64,000 bases of DNA from an uncultured bacterium. Lineage in GTDB: Bacteria; Cyanobacteriota; Vampirovibrionia; Gastranaerophilales; Gastranaerophilaceae. The notes under the pieces were generated by a model. That model worked only from the letters and a program-made list of their open reading frames with translations, was not told where the DNA came from and did not search any database. Each line of letters begins with the position of its first letter. Within the stretch, counting starts at the first letter, position 1. The stretch spans positions 1-64,000 of the forward strand of contig URXT01000008.1 in the NCBI GenBank assembly GCA_900551915.1, in the 5' to 3' direction. Below are positions 8,720 to 17,221 of the stretch, in pieces. The position numbers were made by a program, and so were the translations under genes.

Positions 8720-9472
8720 TCAATTCTTTATCTGCGGGAGATTTAGCCTGAAATAAAACTGTTTTATTGCATCCTGAACAGCCTTTGAATCTTTTGTCAT
8801 CTGGTTTTTAATCAGATTTTCATCAAACGGAATTACGCCAAGCACGTCAAGTTCGTATTTGTTCAAAAGTCCGTAAATGGAGGCTGCTTCGTTGTTTTCA
8901 ACCTTATTAATCACAACTCCGAGCTGTCCGCCTGCCGCGTATTTTGCGCTGAATTCTTCAATACGTTTTGCAAGATGCGCGCTTTCATCTGATGGATTTG
9001 CAACGATTATTGTTGCGTCAATGTCAGTGTCAACAAGCTGATTGAGATATTTAAGGTCAAATTCGCAGTCAAAAATTACGATATCATAACGCTCAATAAG
9101 CTTTAAAACAGCATCGTTAATTTGTCCGGTAATCGGGCATCGGCAGTCTTTTGAGCCGACAAACCACGAAACAATTATATCAACATTGTCAGAAATCGGA
9201 ACAAGAATATCTTCCATTGCCCATTCAACAAACTCCTGTTTGCTCATTCCTTCCGGAATTCCTGTTTTGTATTCATGTTTTCCGCTTCTGATTCCGTAAA
9301 TCGTGTTTCTGATATCAAGTCCGAAGCTGTGGCCGAGTTCGCTTGTCAAATCGTTGTCAAAAAGCAGAATTGACTTTTCCGGAAAAAGCTCCTGAAAAAT
9401 TCGCAAAAAAGCTTTTGTAATAGTAGTTTTACCGCTTCCGCTTTTGCCTGTGATTGCAAGTTTAGTCGTCAA
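8720..9472 (-). CDS. CooC-like nickel/corrinoid-enzyme maturation ATPase
   Basis: A 250-residue MinD/CooC-type P-loop ATPase. Walker A is GKSGSGKTT (residues 9-17); an acidic FDN follows at about 38-40, and a FDCEFD Walker B-like stretch at about 134-139. A CxC pair at C110/C112 stands almost where CooC of carbon monoxide dehydrogenase has its metal-binding CxC. CooC proteins use ATP to insert nickel or to activate metallo-enzymes at the expense of ATP. Its start overlaps the end of the MetE-like gene by 11 bases, so the two are likely coupled. No carbon monoxide dehydrogenase gene is in the window, so the client is unknown. Confidence 0.75.
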   Translation of the reverse strand: MTTKLAITGKSGSGKTTITKAFLRIFQELFPEKSILLFDNDLTSELGHSFGLDIRNTIYGIRSGKHEYKTGIPEGMSKQEFVEWAMEDILVPISDNVDIIVSWFVGSKDCRCPITGQINDAVLKLIERYDIVIFDCEFDLKYLNQLVDTDIDATIIVANPSDESAHLAKRIEEFSAKYAAGGQLGVVINKVENNEAASIYGLLNKYELDVLGVIPFDENLIKNQMTKDSKAVQDAIKQFYFRLNLPQIKN

Positions 9473-10541
9473 TTTCGTAAATCTCCTTTAATCTGATTGA
9501 TAATTCTTTTGTTAAATCCATTGCCTTTTCTGCCATTTCAACCGTCAAAATCCCGGCGCCGCAGGAGGGCGTTATCATTGAATTTTCTATAACAAGTTTC
9601 TCATTAATTCCTTTTTTAGTCAAATATTTTATTGCAGAGCGGAATTTTTGTTCTAAATCAGAAAGCGTAATCTTTTCTAATGCTTTTTTGTCCAGAGTCG
9701 GAACAATTCCCCAGGCAATTTTGCCGCCATTTTGAAGAAATTCCTCCAGTTCAGTGTTAAAAAGGCTTAAGTTTTCAGCAAAAGAAAACGCATCCGGATT
9801 AATAATTTCAACGCCAGCGGCAATTGGAATTGTCCAGTCGCATTTTCCGCAGCAATGCAAAGCAGGAATTGCGCCGTTTTCTTTTAGAATACCTGTTATC
9901 TCCGATAACATTGAAATAATTTCTGATTTTGAAATACCGACGTAAGCAGAGGTTCCAAGCTGTGAGATTGAAGGTTCATCGATGAAAATTATCGGTGTAA
10001 TATCAGGGCTTGCAAGTTTCATCTGCTTAATCTGCCATAATGTTTTAATTGTTAAAGTTTTCAGAATTATTTCACGCAAAGTTTCGTCATAAACCGCTGC
10101 CAAACCGTTTTTTGTACAAAGTGATGAGGCCAGCGTAAAAGGCCCGACAATCTGACCTTTTGCAAAATCTGGTTTTGTACGTTTCAACAAATCAATATAA
10201 GTCTCAAATGCAGCAGCTCTTGTGATTTTGTATTTTTCAAGTTTTGCAGAGCCGGGGTTTGAAATAATTTCTTCATAATCATTGAAAAACTCTTCAAAAT
10301 CTTCAAAGAACGCGTCATATTCTGTATCAAGAAAAAGTTTATCATTTTCATAAAAAAATGAGGGCATTTTTTCCAAAAACTGGAAAATCATGTCCTCATT
10401 TTTGTTAAGTTTTACCAGCTGCGGCCAGAAAGGAATGTCCTGAAAATCCTTTTCTATAAGGCTTATAGCTTGTTTTGTTTCTGTATGAGGCAGAGAGCCG
10501 ATTGCCATACATTTTAGTGTAAGATTTTTCAATTTTTTCAA
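9462..10541 (-). CDS. MetE-core/UroD-superfamily methyltransferase
   Basis: A 359-residue single-domain protein of the cobalamin-independent methionine synthase C-terminal / uroporphyrinogen decarboxylase superfamily. Likely zinc ligands are H229 and C231 (or C230) in ALHCCGKCDW and C327 in TPSCGAG; IDEPS at 188-192 is the usual barrel-strand motif. It is half the length of MetE and lacks the folate-binding N-terminal half, so the methyl donor is probably a methyl-corrinoid, as in the folate-independent core methionine synthases. The CooC-like and folD neighbours support a corrinoid/one-carbon role. Exact substrate is inference. Confidence 0.7.
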   Translation of the reverse strand: MKKLKNLTLKCMAIGSLPHTETKQAISLIEKDFQDIPFWPQLVKLNKNEDMIFQFLEKMPSFFYENDKLFLDTEYDAFFEDFEEFFNDYEEIISNPGSAKLEKYKITRAAAFETYIDLLKRTKPDFAKGQIVGPFTLASSLCTKNGLAAVYDETLREIILKTLTIKTLWQIKQMKLASPDITPIIFIDEPSISQLGTSAYVGISKSEIISMLSEITGILKENGAIPALHCCGKCDWTIPIAAGVEIINPDAFSFAENLSLFNTELEEFLQNGGKIAWGIVPTLDKKALEKITLSDLEQKFRSAIKYLTKKGINEKLVIENSMITPSCGAGILTVEMAEKAMDLTKELSIRLKEIYEIDD

Positions 10542-10576
10542 ATGAATGTCCCCGCTAAATGCCTTTGCAACTTGAA

Positions 10577-11074
10577 CTATTCTTCAGTTGTTTCTTCAAT
10601 TTCTTCAACAGATTCTTTAACAACTTCTGAAGCAGTTACAACAACCGGAACTTCGCATTTAACTTTTGAAGTCAATTTGATAAGCATTGTGTATTCGCCG
10701 ATTTTGTTAATCGGAGCGTTAAGAGTAACTATTTTTCTATCAACTTCAACGCCTGATTTTGCAAGAAGTTCTTCAGTAAGTTTTTTGGTTGTGATAGTAC
10801 CGAAAAGTTTGCCTGATTCGCCGGCTTTAGCTGAAAGTTCAAGTTTGCCGAATTTTTCAAGTTGTTCTGCTTTTGCAAGAGCTTCTGCGTGAAGTTTTTC
10901 TTGTTTAGCCTTAATTCTTGCCAAATTTTGTTCTCTGTTTTTCAAAGCGCCGTCTGTTGCGATTTCAGCCTGATTTTGCGGAAGCAGGAAGTTTCTTGCA
11001 TAACCGTCTTTTACGTTAACGATATCACCTGCTTCACCGAGGTTTTGAACGTCTTTTTTCAATATAACTTGCAT
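10577..11074 (-). CDS. rplI: 50S ribosomal protein L9, with acidic tail
   Basis: A 165-residue L9. The N-terminal rRNA-binding domain begins MQVILKKDVQNLGEAGDIVNVKDGYARN-FLLPQ, a classic L9 signature, followed by the long connecting helix and C-terminal domain. About 15 extra Glu/Thr/Ser residues end the protein. L9 restrains frameshifting on the ribosome. An AAAGGAG site lies upstream and a TATAAT at 11091-11096 (minus) could be its -10 box. It heads the operon continuing into the MetE-like gene 35 bases on. Confidence 0.95.
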   Translation of the reverse strand: MQVILKKDVQNLGEAGDIVNVKDGYARNFLLPQNQAEIATDGALKNREQNLARIKAKQEKLHAEALAKAEQLEKFGKLELSAKAGESGKLFGTITTKKLTEELLAKSGVEVDRKIVTLNAPINKIGEYTMLIKLTSKVKCEVPVVVTASEVVKESVEEIEETTEE

Positions 11075-11202
11075 TTTAATTCTCCTTTAAATTATATTTC
11101 TGCCAGTATGACCATACTACAACAAGCATGCTAGTTTGTCGAGTATTTTTTATCAATTGTTAAGATTAGGCAAAGTTTTACGATTGGGCAAAGAGTTGAG
11201 AC

Positions 11203-11230
11203 TTGAAATTTTTTTGAAATCGGTTATAAT
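11203..11230 (+). promoter_or_regulatory. Promoter of the antisense RNA, peptide locus A
   Basis: TTGAAA (11203-11208) and a perfect TATAAT (11225-11230) with a 16-base spacer. Transcription would start near 11237 and run rightward through the terminator hairpin and the coding region of the minus-strand hydrophobic peptide. No open reading frame follows it on this strand, so its product is most likely a regulatory RNA. Confidence 0.65.
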
Positions 11231-11277
11231 AAAGAAAAGGGCGAGGATGCGCTAACATCCTCTTGAAAGCCCCTTTT
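11231..11277 (-). terminator. Terminator of the peptide A mRNA
   Basis: On the minus strand AAAAGGG..GAGGATG pairs with CATCCTC..CCCTTTT (7-bp inner stem, 7-bp outer stem), followed by TTTTCTTTATT. It starts right at the stop codon of the 21-residue peptide. The same hairpin forms the 5' end of the predicted antisense RNA on the plus strand. Confidence 0.75.
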
Positions 11278-11332
11278 AGTTGTTTAGTAGAACTAGCAGT
11301 ATTAGCAATATTATTGCTAGTTCTTCTGTATT
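11237..11332 (+). ncRNA. Predicted antisense RNA to hydrophobic peptide A
   Basis: Predicted from the promoter at 11203-11230. The RNA would begin with the strong hairpin at 11235-11277, cross the whole peptide coding region in antisense, and end at the inverted repeat AACTAGCA (11291-11298) / TGCTAGTT (11315-11322), followed by a pyrimidine-rich CTTCTGTATT. Length about 95 bases. Such a fully overlapping antisense RNA is the hallmark of type I antitoxins of the Sib kind. The ends are predicted, not measured. Confidence 0.45.
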
Positions 11333-11341
11333 AACAACCAT
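11276..11341 (-). CDS. 21-residue hydrophobic peptide, type I toxin-like (locus A)
   Basis: A 22-codon reading frame: residues 1-7 are MVVNTEE, then a run of 12 hydrophobic residues beginning LAIILL, ending in Asn-Asn. It would form one short transmembrane helix. A perfect AGGAGG lies at 11350-11355, 8 bases before the ATG, much stronger than at most genes here, so translation is credible despite the size. A terminator follows at once and an opposing promoter lies beyond it. A second locus (37120-37185) has a peptide of identical length and layout. By design it resembles Ibs-type toxins; toxicity is inference. Confidence 0.65.
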   Translation of the reverse strand: MVVNTEELAIILLILLVLLNN

Positions 11342-11440
11342 TTCTATCACCTCCTTCCATGGTAAACAAAATTTCAAGTTCGTGCCATGAAGTAAGATGT
11401 AGTATCAGGGCTTGCCCTTCAATACTAATAAGACGCTTAC
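11342..11440 (-). promoter_or_regulatory. Structured leader of peptide A mRNA
   Basis: On the minus strand CTTCATGG can pair with CCATGGAAG just upstream of and touching the AGGAGG site, which would partly hide it; further upstream TAGTAT..AGGGC pairs with GCCCT..ATACTA (within 11400-11428). Hidden ribosome binding sites in full-length mRNA are typical of type I toxin genes. I could not fix the promoter of this transcript with confidence. Confidence 0.45.
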
Positions 11441-11482
11441 ATAATTGCAAGCGCATCATTTGAAATATGGATTTATAATTAA

Positions 11483-12130
11483 TTATTTAATAGCCGGAAA
11501 AAGATATTTAACCCCGTCATCACTTCTCCAGCGAATGTAGCCGGTTTTTGGAGTTCTGTCCAAATCTACAACAGTTACAAGCGCCCAATTACCTTTGATA
11601 ACATTCAGTTTGATAAATTCAGGGTGATTAAGCTGTGCAACAACCTGAGAGTTGTCTTCTGTGTCTGCGTGAAGTGAAAGAACTGCTTCGGGCGCATCTT
11701 TTAATATTTTGAACCCGTATTTGCGGCCGTAAGAGTTGTATAAATTAACCCAGGTCATAAATTTGTATGGATCATCTTTTTTCATCCAGCCGCTTTTGTT
11801 GTTTTTGTTGTCGTAAATAAGTTTTACCCAGTCTTCGGTTTCATCCTCAACAGCCATCAATGCCAGCTCTTTACTTCCGATAAACACAGAAAATACATCA
11901 TCATATTTTAATCCTTCCGGCATTAATTTATCTTGTGTCCAGCTGATTGTTTGTATGATTTTTGAATTTTCGTCGGCTTCTTCATGAAGTTGAATAAACT
12001 TTCCAACCTGATAGAACCCGTAGGTTTTGGTGTGAAGATTTGTCGTGTATTTAGGCAGAACGTCTGCACAGAATACCGGCAATGCCGCAAAAATCATCAG
12101 AAAAATTGAGACTATTAAGTTTTTAACCAT
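11483..12130 (-). CDS. Exported SH3-like domain protein
   Basis: A 215-residue protein with a clear signal peptide (MVKNLIVSIFLMIFAALPVF-CADV, cleavage about residue 21). The rest resembles one or two bacterial SH3-like repeats (residues about 38-115 with KFIQLHEEADENSKIIQTI and DWVKLIYDNKNNKSGWMK; about 140-210 with VLSLHADTEDNSQVVAQL and GYIRWRSDDG). Such domains usually bind cell-wall or envelope components. It ends the pheT operon, starting 2 bases after pheT stops. Confidence 0.75.
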   Translation of the reverse strand: MVKNLIVSIFLMIFAALPVFCADVLPKYTTNLHTKTYGFYQVGKFIQLHEEADENSKIIQTISWTQDKLMPEGLKYDDVFSVFIGSKELALMAVEDETEDWVKLIYDNKNNKSGWMKKDDPYKFMTWVNLYNSYGRKYGFKILKDAPEAVLSLHADTEDNSQVVAQLNHPEFIKLNVIKGNWALVTVVDLDRTPKTGYIRWRSDDGVKYLFPAIK

Positions 12131-12132
12131 TT

Positions 12133-14613
12133 TTACTCCCTGAAATTGATATCAGCGTAAGTTTTTTTGAGTTTGTCACGAACTGAATTCATTTGTTTTT
12201 CAATAACTTCGTCAGTTAAAGTTGCATTTTCGTCCTGCATTTTTATACGGAAAGCAACGCTTTTGTAACCGTCTTGGATGTGTTCGCCTTCGTATACATC
12301 GAAAACTTCGCTGCCTTTGAAAATATTTTGTTGAATAGAGCCTTTGATAACTTTTTGAATGTCGTCGAAAGTTACATCTTTGTTAATTACAAAAGCAAGG
12401 TCGCGGCGTACTTCCGGAAACTGCGGAAGTTTCTTGAATCTAGGGATGCGTTCTTTGATAATTGAAATCACTTCGTCCAAATCAAGTTTGAAAATGAAAG
12501 CTTCCTGATTTAATTTAAGCTTGTCTTTCAAAATCGGATGAATTTGTCCGAACCAGCCGATTGGCTTCGGAGTTTTGCCTAAGAGCGTAATGACCGCTGT
12601 TTTGTACGGATGAAGAATTGCGTGTGTATTTGCAAGCGGAGTTTTTTCAAGCGGCTGAAGTTTAATACGTTTTGAAATCTCCAATTCTTCAAAAAGTTTT
12701 TCCATTATACCTTTAACTGTGTAAAAATCAGTTTCAGCACCTTTTTGCCAGAGTGAATTTTGGATATCGCCGGTAATTACACCTGCAAGAGTTTGCGTTT
12801 CTTTGACGCCGGAAGATTTTTCATCTGCTTGAGCAATTTTTACATAAGTTTTACCGATTTCGTAGTTCCAGATGTTTTTCTGACCGTTGTCAAAGTTGTT
12901 TTTCATAACATTCAAAACACTTGCGGCCAGAGTTTGACGAAGCATTGTGTAATCTTCACTTGCTGCATTTTTTACATAAACTGCTTTGTCTTCTTCAAAC
13001 GGAATCATAAATCTGTCCAAAAGTGGTTTGCCGATTAGAGAACTTGTTACAATTTCATTCAAGCCGCAGCCGCGCATAAGGTTGTGAACTTTCGCTGTAA
13101 TTTTTTCTTCCAGAGAAATTTCAGGAAGCTGAACTTTTTGCGGTAATGTCGGCGTAATTTTGTCATAACCGTTAATTCGTGCAATTTCTTCAATCAAATC
13201 GATTTCACGTGTTACATCATAAGCCCGGAAGGATGGAACAAGAAATTTTGCAGCGGTTTCGTTTCCGCCAAGCTTTTTGAAACCTAATTTTTCGAGAATA
13301 TTAATGCATCTGTCAGGTGCGATTTCAACACCGAGCATTCTCTTGATTTGCGGGTATCTGAGGGTTATTTCAATCGGCTCAAGCTTGTTTTTGCCGGTTT
13401 CTACAACTCCTTCAATTTCAGCGCCGGCAAGTTCAACCATCAGCTGCATTGCGCGCATTAAAGCCGGTTCCACAGCTTCGATATCAATCCCGCGTTCAAA
13501 CCTTGCACAGGCGTCGCTTTTGTAACCTACGCTGTGAGAGCTTTTGCGGTTGCTCGTTGGTGTGAAATATGCCGCTTCAAGCGCAATAGCTGTTGTGTTA
13601 TCGTCGATTTCGGAATTTTCTCCGCCGAAAACGCCTGCAAGACATACGCCTTTTTCTTTATCGGCAATTAAAACACTGTCGCGTGTTAAAGTTCTTTCAA
13701 CGCTGTCTAATGTTACGATTTTTTCGCCTTCAACCGCGCGTCTTACGCAAAGATATCCGTCAAGTTTGTTCAAATCGAATGCGTGGAATGGAGTTCCGTA
13801 CTCAAGCATTACGTAATTTGTAATATCAACAACATTATTAATTGCGCGGACGCCTGAGGCTATTAAGCGTTTCTGCATCCAGTCCGGAGACGGTTTGATT
13901 GTGATATTTTTCAGAATTCCGAGTGAATAATATTTGCAAACATCGTCGTCTTTGATTTCGACTTTGAAATTGTCTGTTGAAAGATCGCGTGTGCATTGAA
14001 GCGGAGAAAATTTAAGCGGTTTGTTGAAAATTGCACTTAATTCTCTTGCAACACCTATAACAGACATTTGATCTCCGCGATTTGCAGTAGGCGCAACGTC
14101 TAAAATATAATCTTTTTCAAATCCCAGAACATCTTCAACATTTTCGCCGATTTTTACATTCGGAAAAATTCTGTTGAGTATTAAAATGCCGTCTTCCTCC
14201 TGATAACCGCGTTCAGAAACTCCGAGTTCATCAGCAGAACAAAGCATTCCCTGAGATTCAACCCCGCGGATTACGGCAGGTGTTAAGGTAAACATTTCAC
14301 CGGTTTTTCTGTCCAAAACCTGACTTCCGACGCTTGCATACGGAACGATTTGACCCTCTGCGATATTTTGTGCGCCGCAAACAACTGTTTTAAGTCCTTC
14401 CCTTGTGTTTACTGTTACAAGATGAAGTTTTTCAGAATTCGGGTGATTATCGATTTTTTCGATTTTAACGGTTTTGATATTCGTGAATTTCGGCTTTAAT
14501 TCCTCGACCGCTTCGACTTCAAGCCCGCTCATCGTAAGTTCGTGGGCAATCTGTTCAACTTCAATATCCGATAAATCAACAAATTCGTTTAACCAGTTTA
14601 ATGATACCTGCAT
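12133..14613 (-). CDS. pheT: Phenylalanine-tRNA ligase beta subunit
   Basis: An 826-residue PheT of normal length. It carries the N-terminal EMAP-like tRNA-binding domain (residues about 40-150, with VCGAQNI), the B3/B4 editing region, B5 domain, catalytic-like core and a C-terminal anticodon-binding ferredoxin-fold domain ending in DKLKKTYADINFRE. It pairs with PheS to charge tRNA-Phe; pheS is not in this window, so the two genes are separated here. A perfect TATAAT promoter precedes it. Confidence 0.96.
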   Translation of the reverse strand: MQVSLNWLNEFVDLSDIEVEQIAHELTMSGLEVEAVEELKPKFTNIKTVKIEKIDNHPNSEKLHLVTVNTREGLKTVVCGAQNIAEGQIVPYASVGSQVLDRKTGEMFTLTPAVIRGVESQGMLCSADELGVSERGYQEEDGILILNRIFPNVKIGENVEDVLGFEKDYILDVAPTANRGDQMSVIGVARELSAIFNKPLKFSPLQCTRDLSTDNFKVEIKDDDVCKYYSLGILKNITIKPSPDWMQKRLIASGVRAINNVVDITNYVMLEYGTPFHAFDLNKLDGYLCVRRAVEGEKIVTLDSVERTLTRDSVLIADKEKGVCLAGVFGGENSEIDDNTTAIALEAAYFTPTSNRKSSHSVGYKSDACARFERGIDIEAVEPALMRAMQLMVELAGAEIEGVVETGKNKLEPIEITLRYPQIKRMLGVEIAPDRCINILEKLGFKKLGGNETAAKFLVPSFRAYDVTREIDLIEEIARINGYDKITPTLPQKVQLPEISLEEKITAKVHNLMRGCGLNEIVTSSLIGKPLLDRFMIPFEEDKAVYVKNAASEDYTMLRQTLAASVLNVMKNNFDNGQKNIWNYEIGKTYVKIAQADEKSSGVKETQTLAGVITGDIQNSLWQKGAETDFYTVKGIMEKLFEELEISKRIKLQPLEKTPLANTHAILHPYKTAVITLLGKTPKPIGWFGQIHPILKDKLKLNQEAFIFKLDLDEVISIIKERIPRFKKLPQFPEVRRDLAFVINKDVTFDDIQKVIKGSIQQNIFKGSEVFDVYEGEHIQDGYKSVAFRIKMQDENATLTDEVIEKQMNSVRDKLKKTYADINFRE

Positions 14614-14638
14614 TTCTTATATTCCCTCTTAATTAAAT

Positions 14639-14667
14639 ATTATATCTCTGGATAAATACTATATCAA
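14639..14667 (-). promoter_or_regulatory. pheT promoter
   Basis: On the minus strand TTGATA (14662-14667) and TATAAT (14639-14644) are spaced by 17 bases, a near-consensus sigma-70-type promoter starting transcription about 20 bases before the pheT ATG. Confidence 0.75.
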
Positions 14668-14715
14668 AAGAAGTTAATTGTAAATTATTTATGTTACAAG
14701 AGATTAATGGAATTC

Positions 14716-14743
14716 TTGCCATCAAACATGTTTGTGAGATAAT
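14716..14743 (+). promoter_or_regulatory. fusA promoter
   Basis: TTGCCA (14716-14721) and GATAAT (14738-14743) with a 16-base spacer, about 60 bases upstream of the fusA ATG. The spacer contains the palindrome AAACATGTTT, which could be an operator, though it may be chance. Confidence 0.55.
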
Positions 14744-14803
14744 TTTAATGAGGCTAAATATAAAATAGCAGAAGTACACAATAATATAAAAAGGAAAAAC
14801 AAA

Positions 14804-16894
14804 ATGGCAAGAAAAACTCCATTGGAAAAAATCAGAAACATTGGTATTGCCGCTCACATCGACGCCGGCAAAACCACTACAACTGAGCGTATCTTGTTCT
14901 ACACGGGTAAAACCCACAAAATCGGTGAAACTCACGACGGTGCAGCAGTTACCGACTTTATGGAACAGGAAAAAGAAAGAGGTATTACAATTCAATCAGC
15001 TGCGGTTACTGCTGAATGGAAAGGCCACCAGATTAACATTATCGACACCCCCGGCCACGTTGACTTCACAATCGAAGTTGAACGTTCACTCCGTGTATTA
15101 GACGGTGTTGTTGCTGTATTCTGTGCGGTTGGCGGCGTTCAATCTCAGTCAGAAACAGTTTGGAGACAAGCTAACAGATACGAAGTACCTAGAATGGTTT
15201 TCGTTAACAAAATGGACAGAACAGGTGCTGATTTCTATAGAGTTGTGGACCAAATCAAAAACAGACTTGGTGCTAATGCTGTTCCTATCCAATTGCCTAT
15301 CGGTTCTGAAGACAAATTCAACGGACTTGTTGACTTGATGACAATGAAGGCTGAAATCTATACAAATGATTTAGGTACAGATATTAAAGAAGAAGAAATT
15401 CCGGCTGACTTGGCTGATAAAGCTAAAGAATACCACGATGCAATGGTTGAAGCTATCGCTTCTGAAGATGATGAATTAATGGAAAAATATTTTGAAGATC
15501 CTGATTCAATCACTGTTGAAGAATTGAAAAAAGCTTTAAGAAAAGCCGTATGCGATAACAAAATTGTTCCGGTTTGCTGTGGTACAGCTTTCAAAAACAA
15601 AGGTGTTCAGCTTTTGTTGAACAACGTTGTTGATTATATGCCGTCTCCGGTTGATGTTAAAGCTATTGAAGGCGAACTTGAAGATGGTACTAAAACAGAA
15701 AGACATTCTTCTGATTCTGAACCGTTCTCAGCTCTTGCTTTCAAAGTTATGACAGACCCTTATGTAGGCCGCTTAACATTCTTAAGAGTTTACTCAGGCG
15801 TAATTACTTCCGGTTCTTACGTTCTTAACGCTACAAACGGTAAAAAAGAACGTATCGCACGTTTGGTTCGTATGTACGCTGACCAGAGACTTGAAGAATC
15901 TGAAGTTTACGCCGGCGACATCTGTGCAGCTGTTGGCTTGAAAGACACTACAACAGGTGATACTTTGTGCGACGAAAAAGCACCGATTATACTTGAAAAA
16001 ATGACTTTCCCTGAACCGGTTATTTCAGTTGCAATTGAACCAAAAACTAAAGCTGACCAGGATAAAATGGGTATCGCTCTTCAAAAACTTGCTGAAGAAG
16101 ATCCGTCTTTCCGTGTTAAATCAGACACTGAAACAGGCCAGACAATCATTTCCGGTATGGGCGAACTTCACCTTGACATCATTGTTGACCGTATGTTAAG
16201 AGAATTCAAAGTTGAAGCTAACATTGGTAAACCGCAGGTTGCTTATCGCGAAACAATCCGTGGAAATTCTGATCAGGATTCTAAATTCATCCGTCAGTCA
16301 GGTGGTAAAGGTCAATACGGTCACGTTAAAGTTAGAATTTCACCGGCAGGCGAAAACGAAGGCTTTGTATTTGAAAACAAAATCGTCGGCGGTGCAATTC
16401 CTCGTGAATACATCGAACCTGCTAGAAAAGGTATGGAAGAAGCGCTTGAAGGCGGTATCTTAGCAGGATTCCCGATGATTGACGTTAAAGTTGAACTTTA
16501 CGATGGTTCTTACCACGAAGTCGACTCTTCTGAAATGGCGTTCAAAATTGCCGGTTCTATGGCGATTAAAGAAGGCTGCCGCAAAGCTCAGCCTTGTATC
16601 TTAGAGCCTATGATGAAAGTTGAAATCGAAATTCCTGATGAATTCACAGGAACAATTATCGGAGATATTTCAAGAAGACGCGGACGCGTTGAAGGTCAGG
16701 AACCTCTTGGAACTACCGGTAATGTAATTGTTAGAGCACTTGTTCCGCTTGCTAACATGTTCGGTTATGCAACAGACTTGAGATCAAACACTCAGGGGCG
16801 CGGTACTTTCTCAATGGAATTCCAGTGCTACGAACAAGTTCCGGCTAACATTGAAAAAGAAATTATTGAAAAATCTGGCGCAAGCGCTAAATAG
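14804..16894 (+). CDS. fusA: Elongation factor G
   Basis: A 696-residue translational GTPase of usual EF-G length. G motifs are visible: [12 protein letters not shown] (P-loop), the RGITIQSA switch I, DTPGHVDF (G3) and [10 protein letters not shown] (G4). Domains IV-V carry the conserved GHVKVRISP and [14 protein letters not shown] segments. EF-G moves tRNAs and mRNA during translocation and splits ribosomes with RRF. The gene stands alone, with its own promoter and terminator, instead of inside an rpsL-rpsG-fusA-tuf operon. Confidence 0.97.
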   Translation: MARKTPLEKIRNIGIAAHIDAGKTTTTERILFYTGKTHKIGETHDGAAVTDFMEQEKERGITIQSAAVTAEWKGHQINIIDTPGHVDFTIEVERSLRVLDGVVAVFCAVGGVQSQSETVWRQANRYEVPRMVFVNKMDRTGADFYRVVDQIKNRLGANAVPIQLPIGSEDKFNGLVDLMTMKAEIYTNDLGTDIKEEEIPADLADKAKEYHDAMVEAIASEDDELMEKYFEDPDSITVEELKKALRKAVCDNKIVPVCCGTAFKNKGVQLLLNNVVDYMPSPVDVKAIEGELEDGTKTERHSSDSEPFSALAFKVMTDPYVGRLTFLRVYSGVITSGSYVLNATNGKKERIARLVRMYADQRLEESEVYAGDICAAVGLKDTTTGDTLCDEKAPIILEKMTFPEPVISVAIEPKTKADQDKMGIALQKLAEEDPSFRVKSDTETGQTIISGMGELHLDIIVDRMLREFKVEANIGKPQVAYRETIRGNSDQDSKFIRQSGGKGQYGHVKVRISPAGENEGFVFENKIVGGAIPREYIEPARKGMEEALEGGILAGFPMIDVKVELYDGSYHEVDSSEMAFKIAGSMAIKEGCRKAQPCILEPMMKVEIEIPDEFTGTIIGDISRRRGRVEGQEPLGTTGNVIVRALVPLANMFGYATDLRSNTQGRGTFSMEFQCYEQVPANIEKEIIEKSGASAK

Positions 16895-16912
16895 TTTCAA
16901 TAATCAACATTT

Positions 16913-16946
16913 AAAAGACCTTTTGATAACTCAAAAGGTCTTTTTT
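16913..16946 (+). terminator. fusA terminator
   Basis: A perfect 14-bp stem (AAAAGACCTTTTGA at 16913-16926 and its complement at 16931-16944) with a 4-base loop, followed by a T run. It lies 19 bases after the fusA stop. The rest of the 16895-17221 gap is AT-rich spacer and the promoter of the next gene. Confidence 0.92.
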
Positions 16947-17117
16947 AATTAAAATTTTTTAAGTAAAAAATAAATGAAAATCTTTAAAATTTTCACATAA
17001 AAATTTTTTAAATTTTTTCAAATACTTGTCTGGCTAAGATTGTGTAAAATCAACACTTTTTGCTGCAATGATTTCGGTAAATTTTTGTAAAAATTGCTAC
17101 AAAAATAGTACAAAAGT

Positions 17118-17148
17118 TTGAAGAAAAAATTTAAAAAAGTGGTATAAT
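17118..17148 (+). promoter_or_regulatory. Promoter of the Ycf45-like gene
   Basis: A perfect -10 box TATAAT (17143-17148) preceded by TGG, giving an extended -10. The -35 region is weak (TTGAAG at 17118-17123, 19 bases away). It lies about 75 bases before the gene start. Confidence 0.55.
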
Positions 17149-17221
17149 ATAAATAGGAGAGAAAAACCAAAAAGCCAATAATATAAATTTTGTATATCAC
17201 AAAATTGAGAGGCATAAAACC

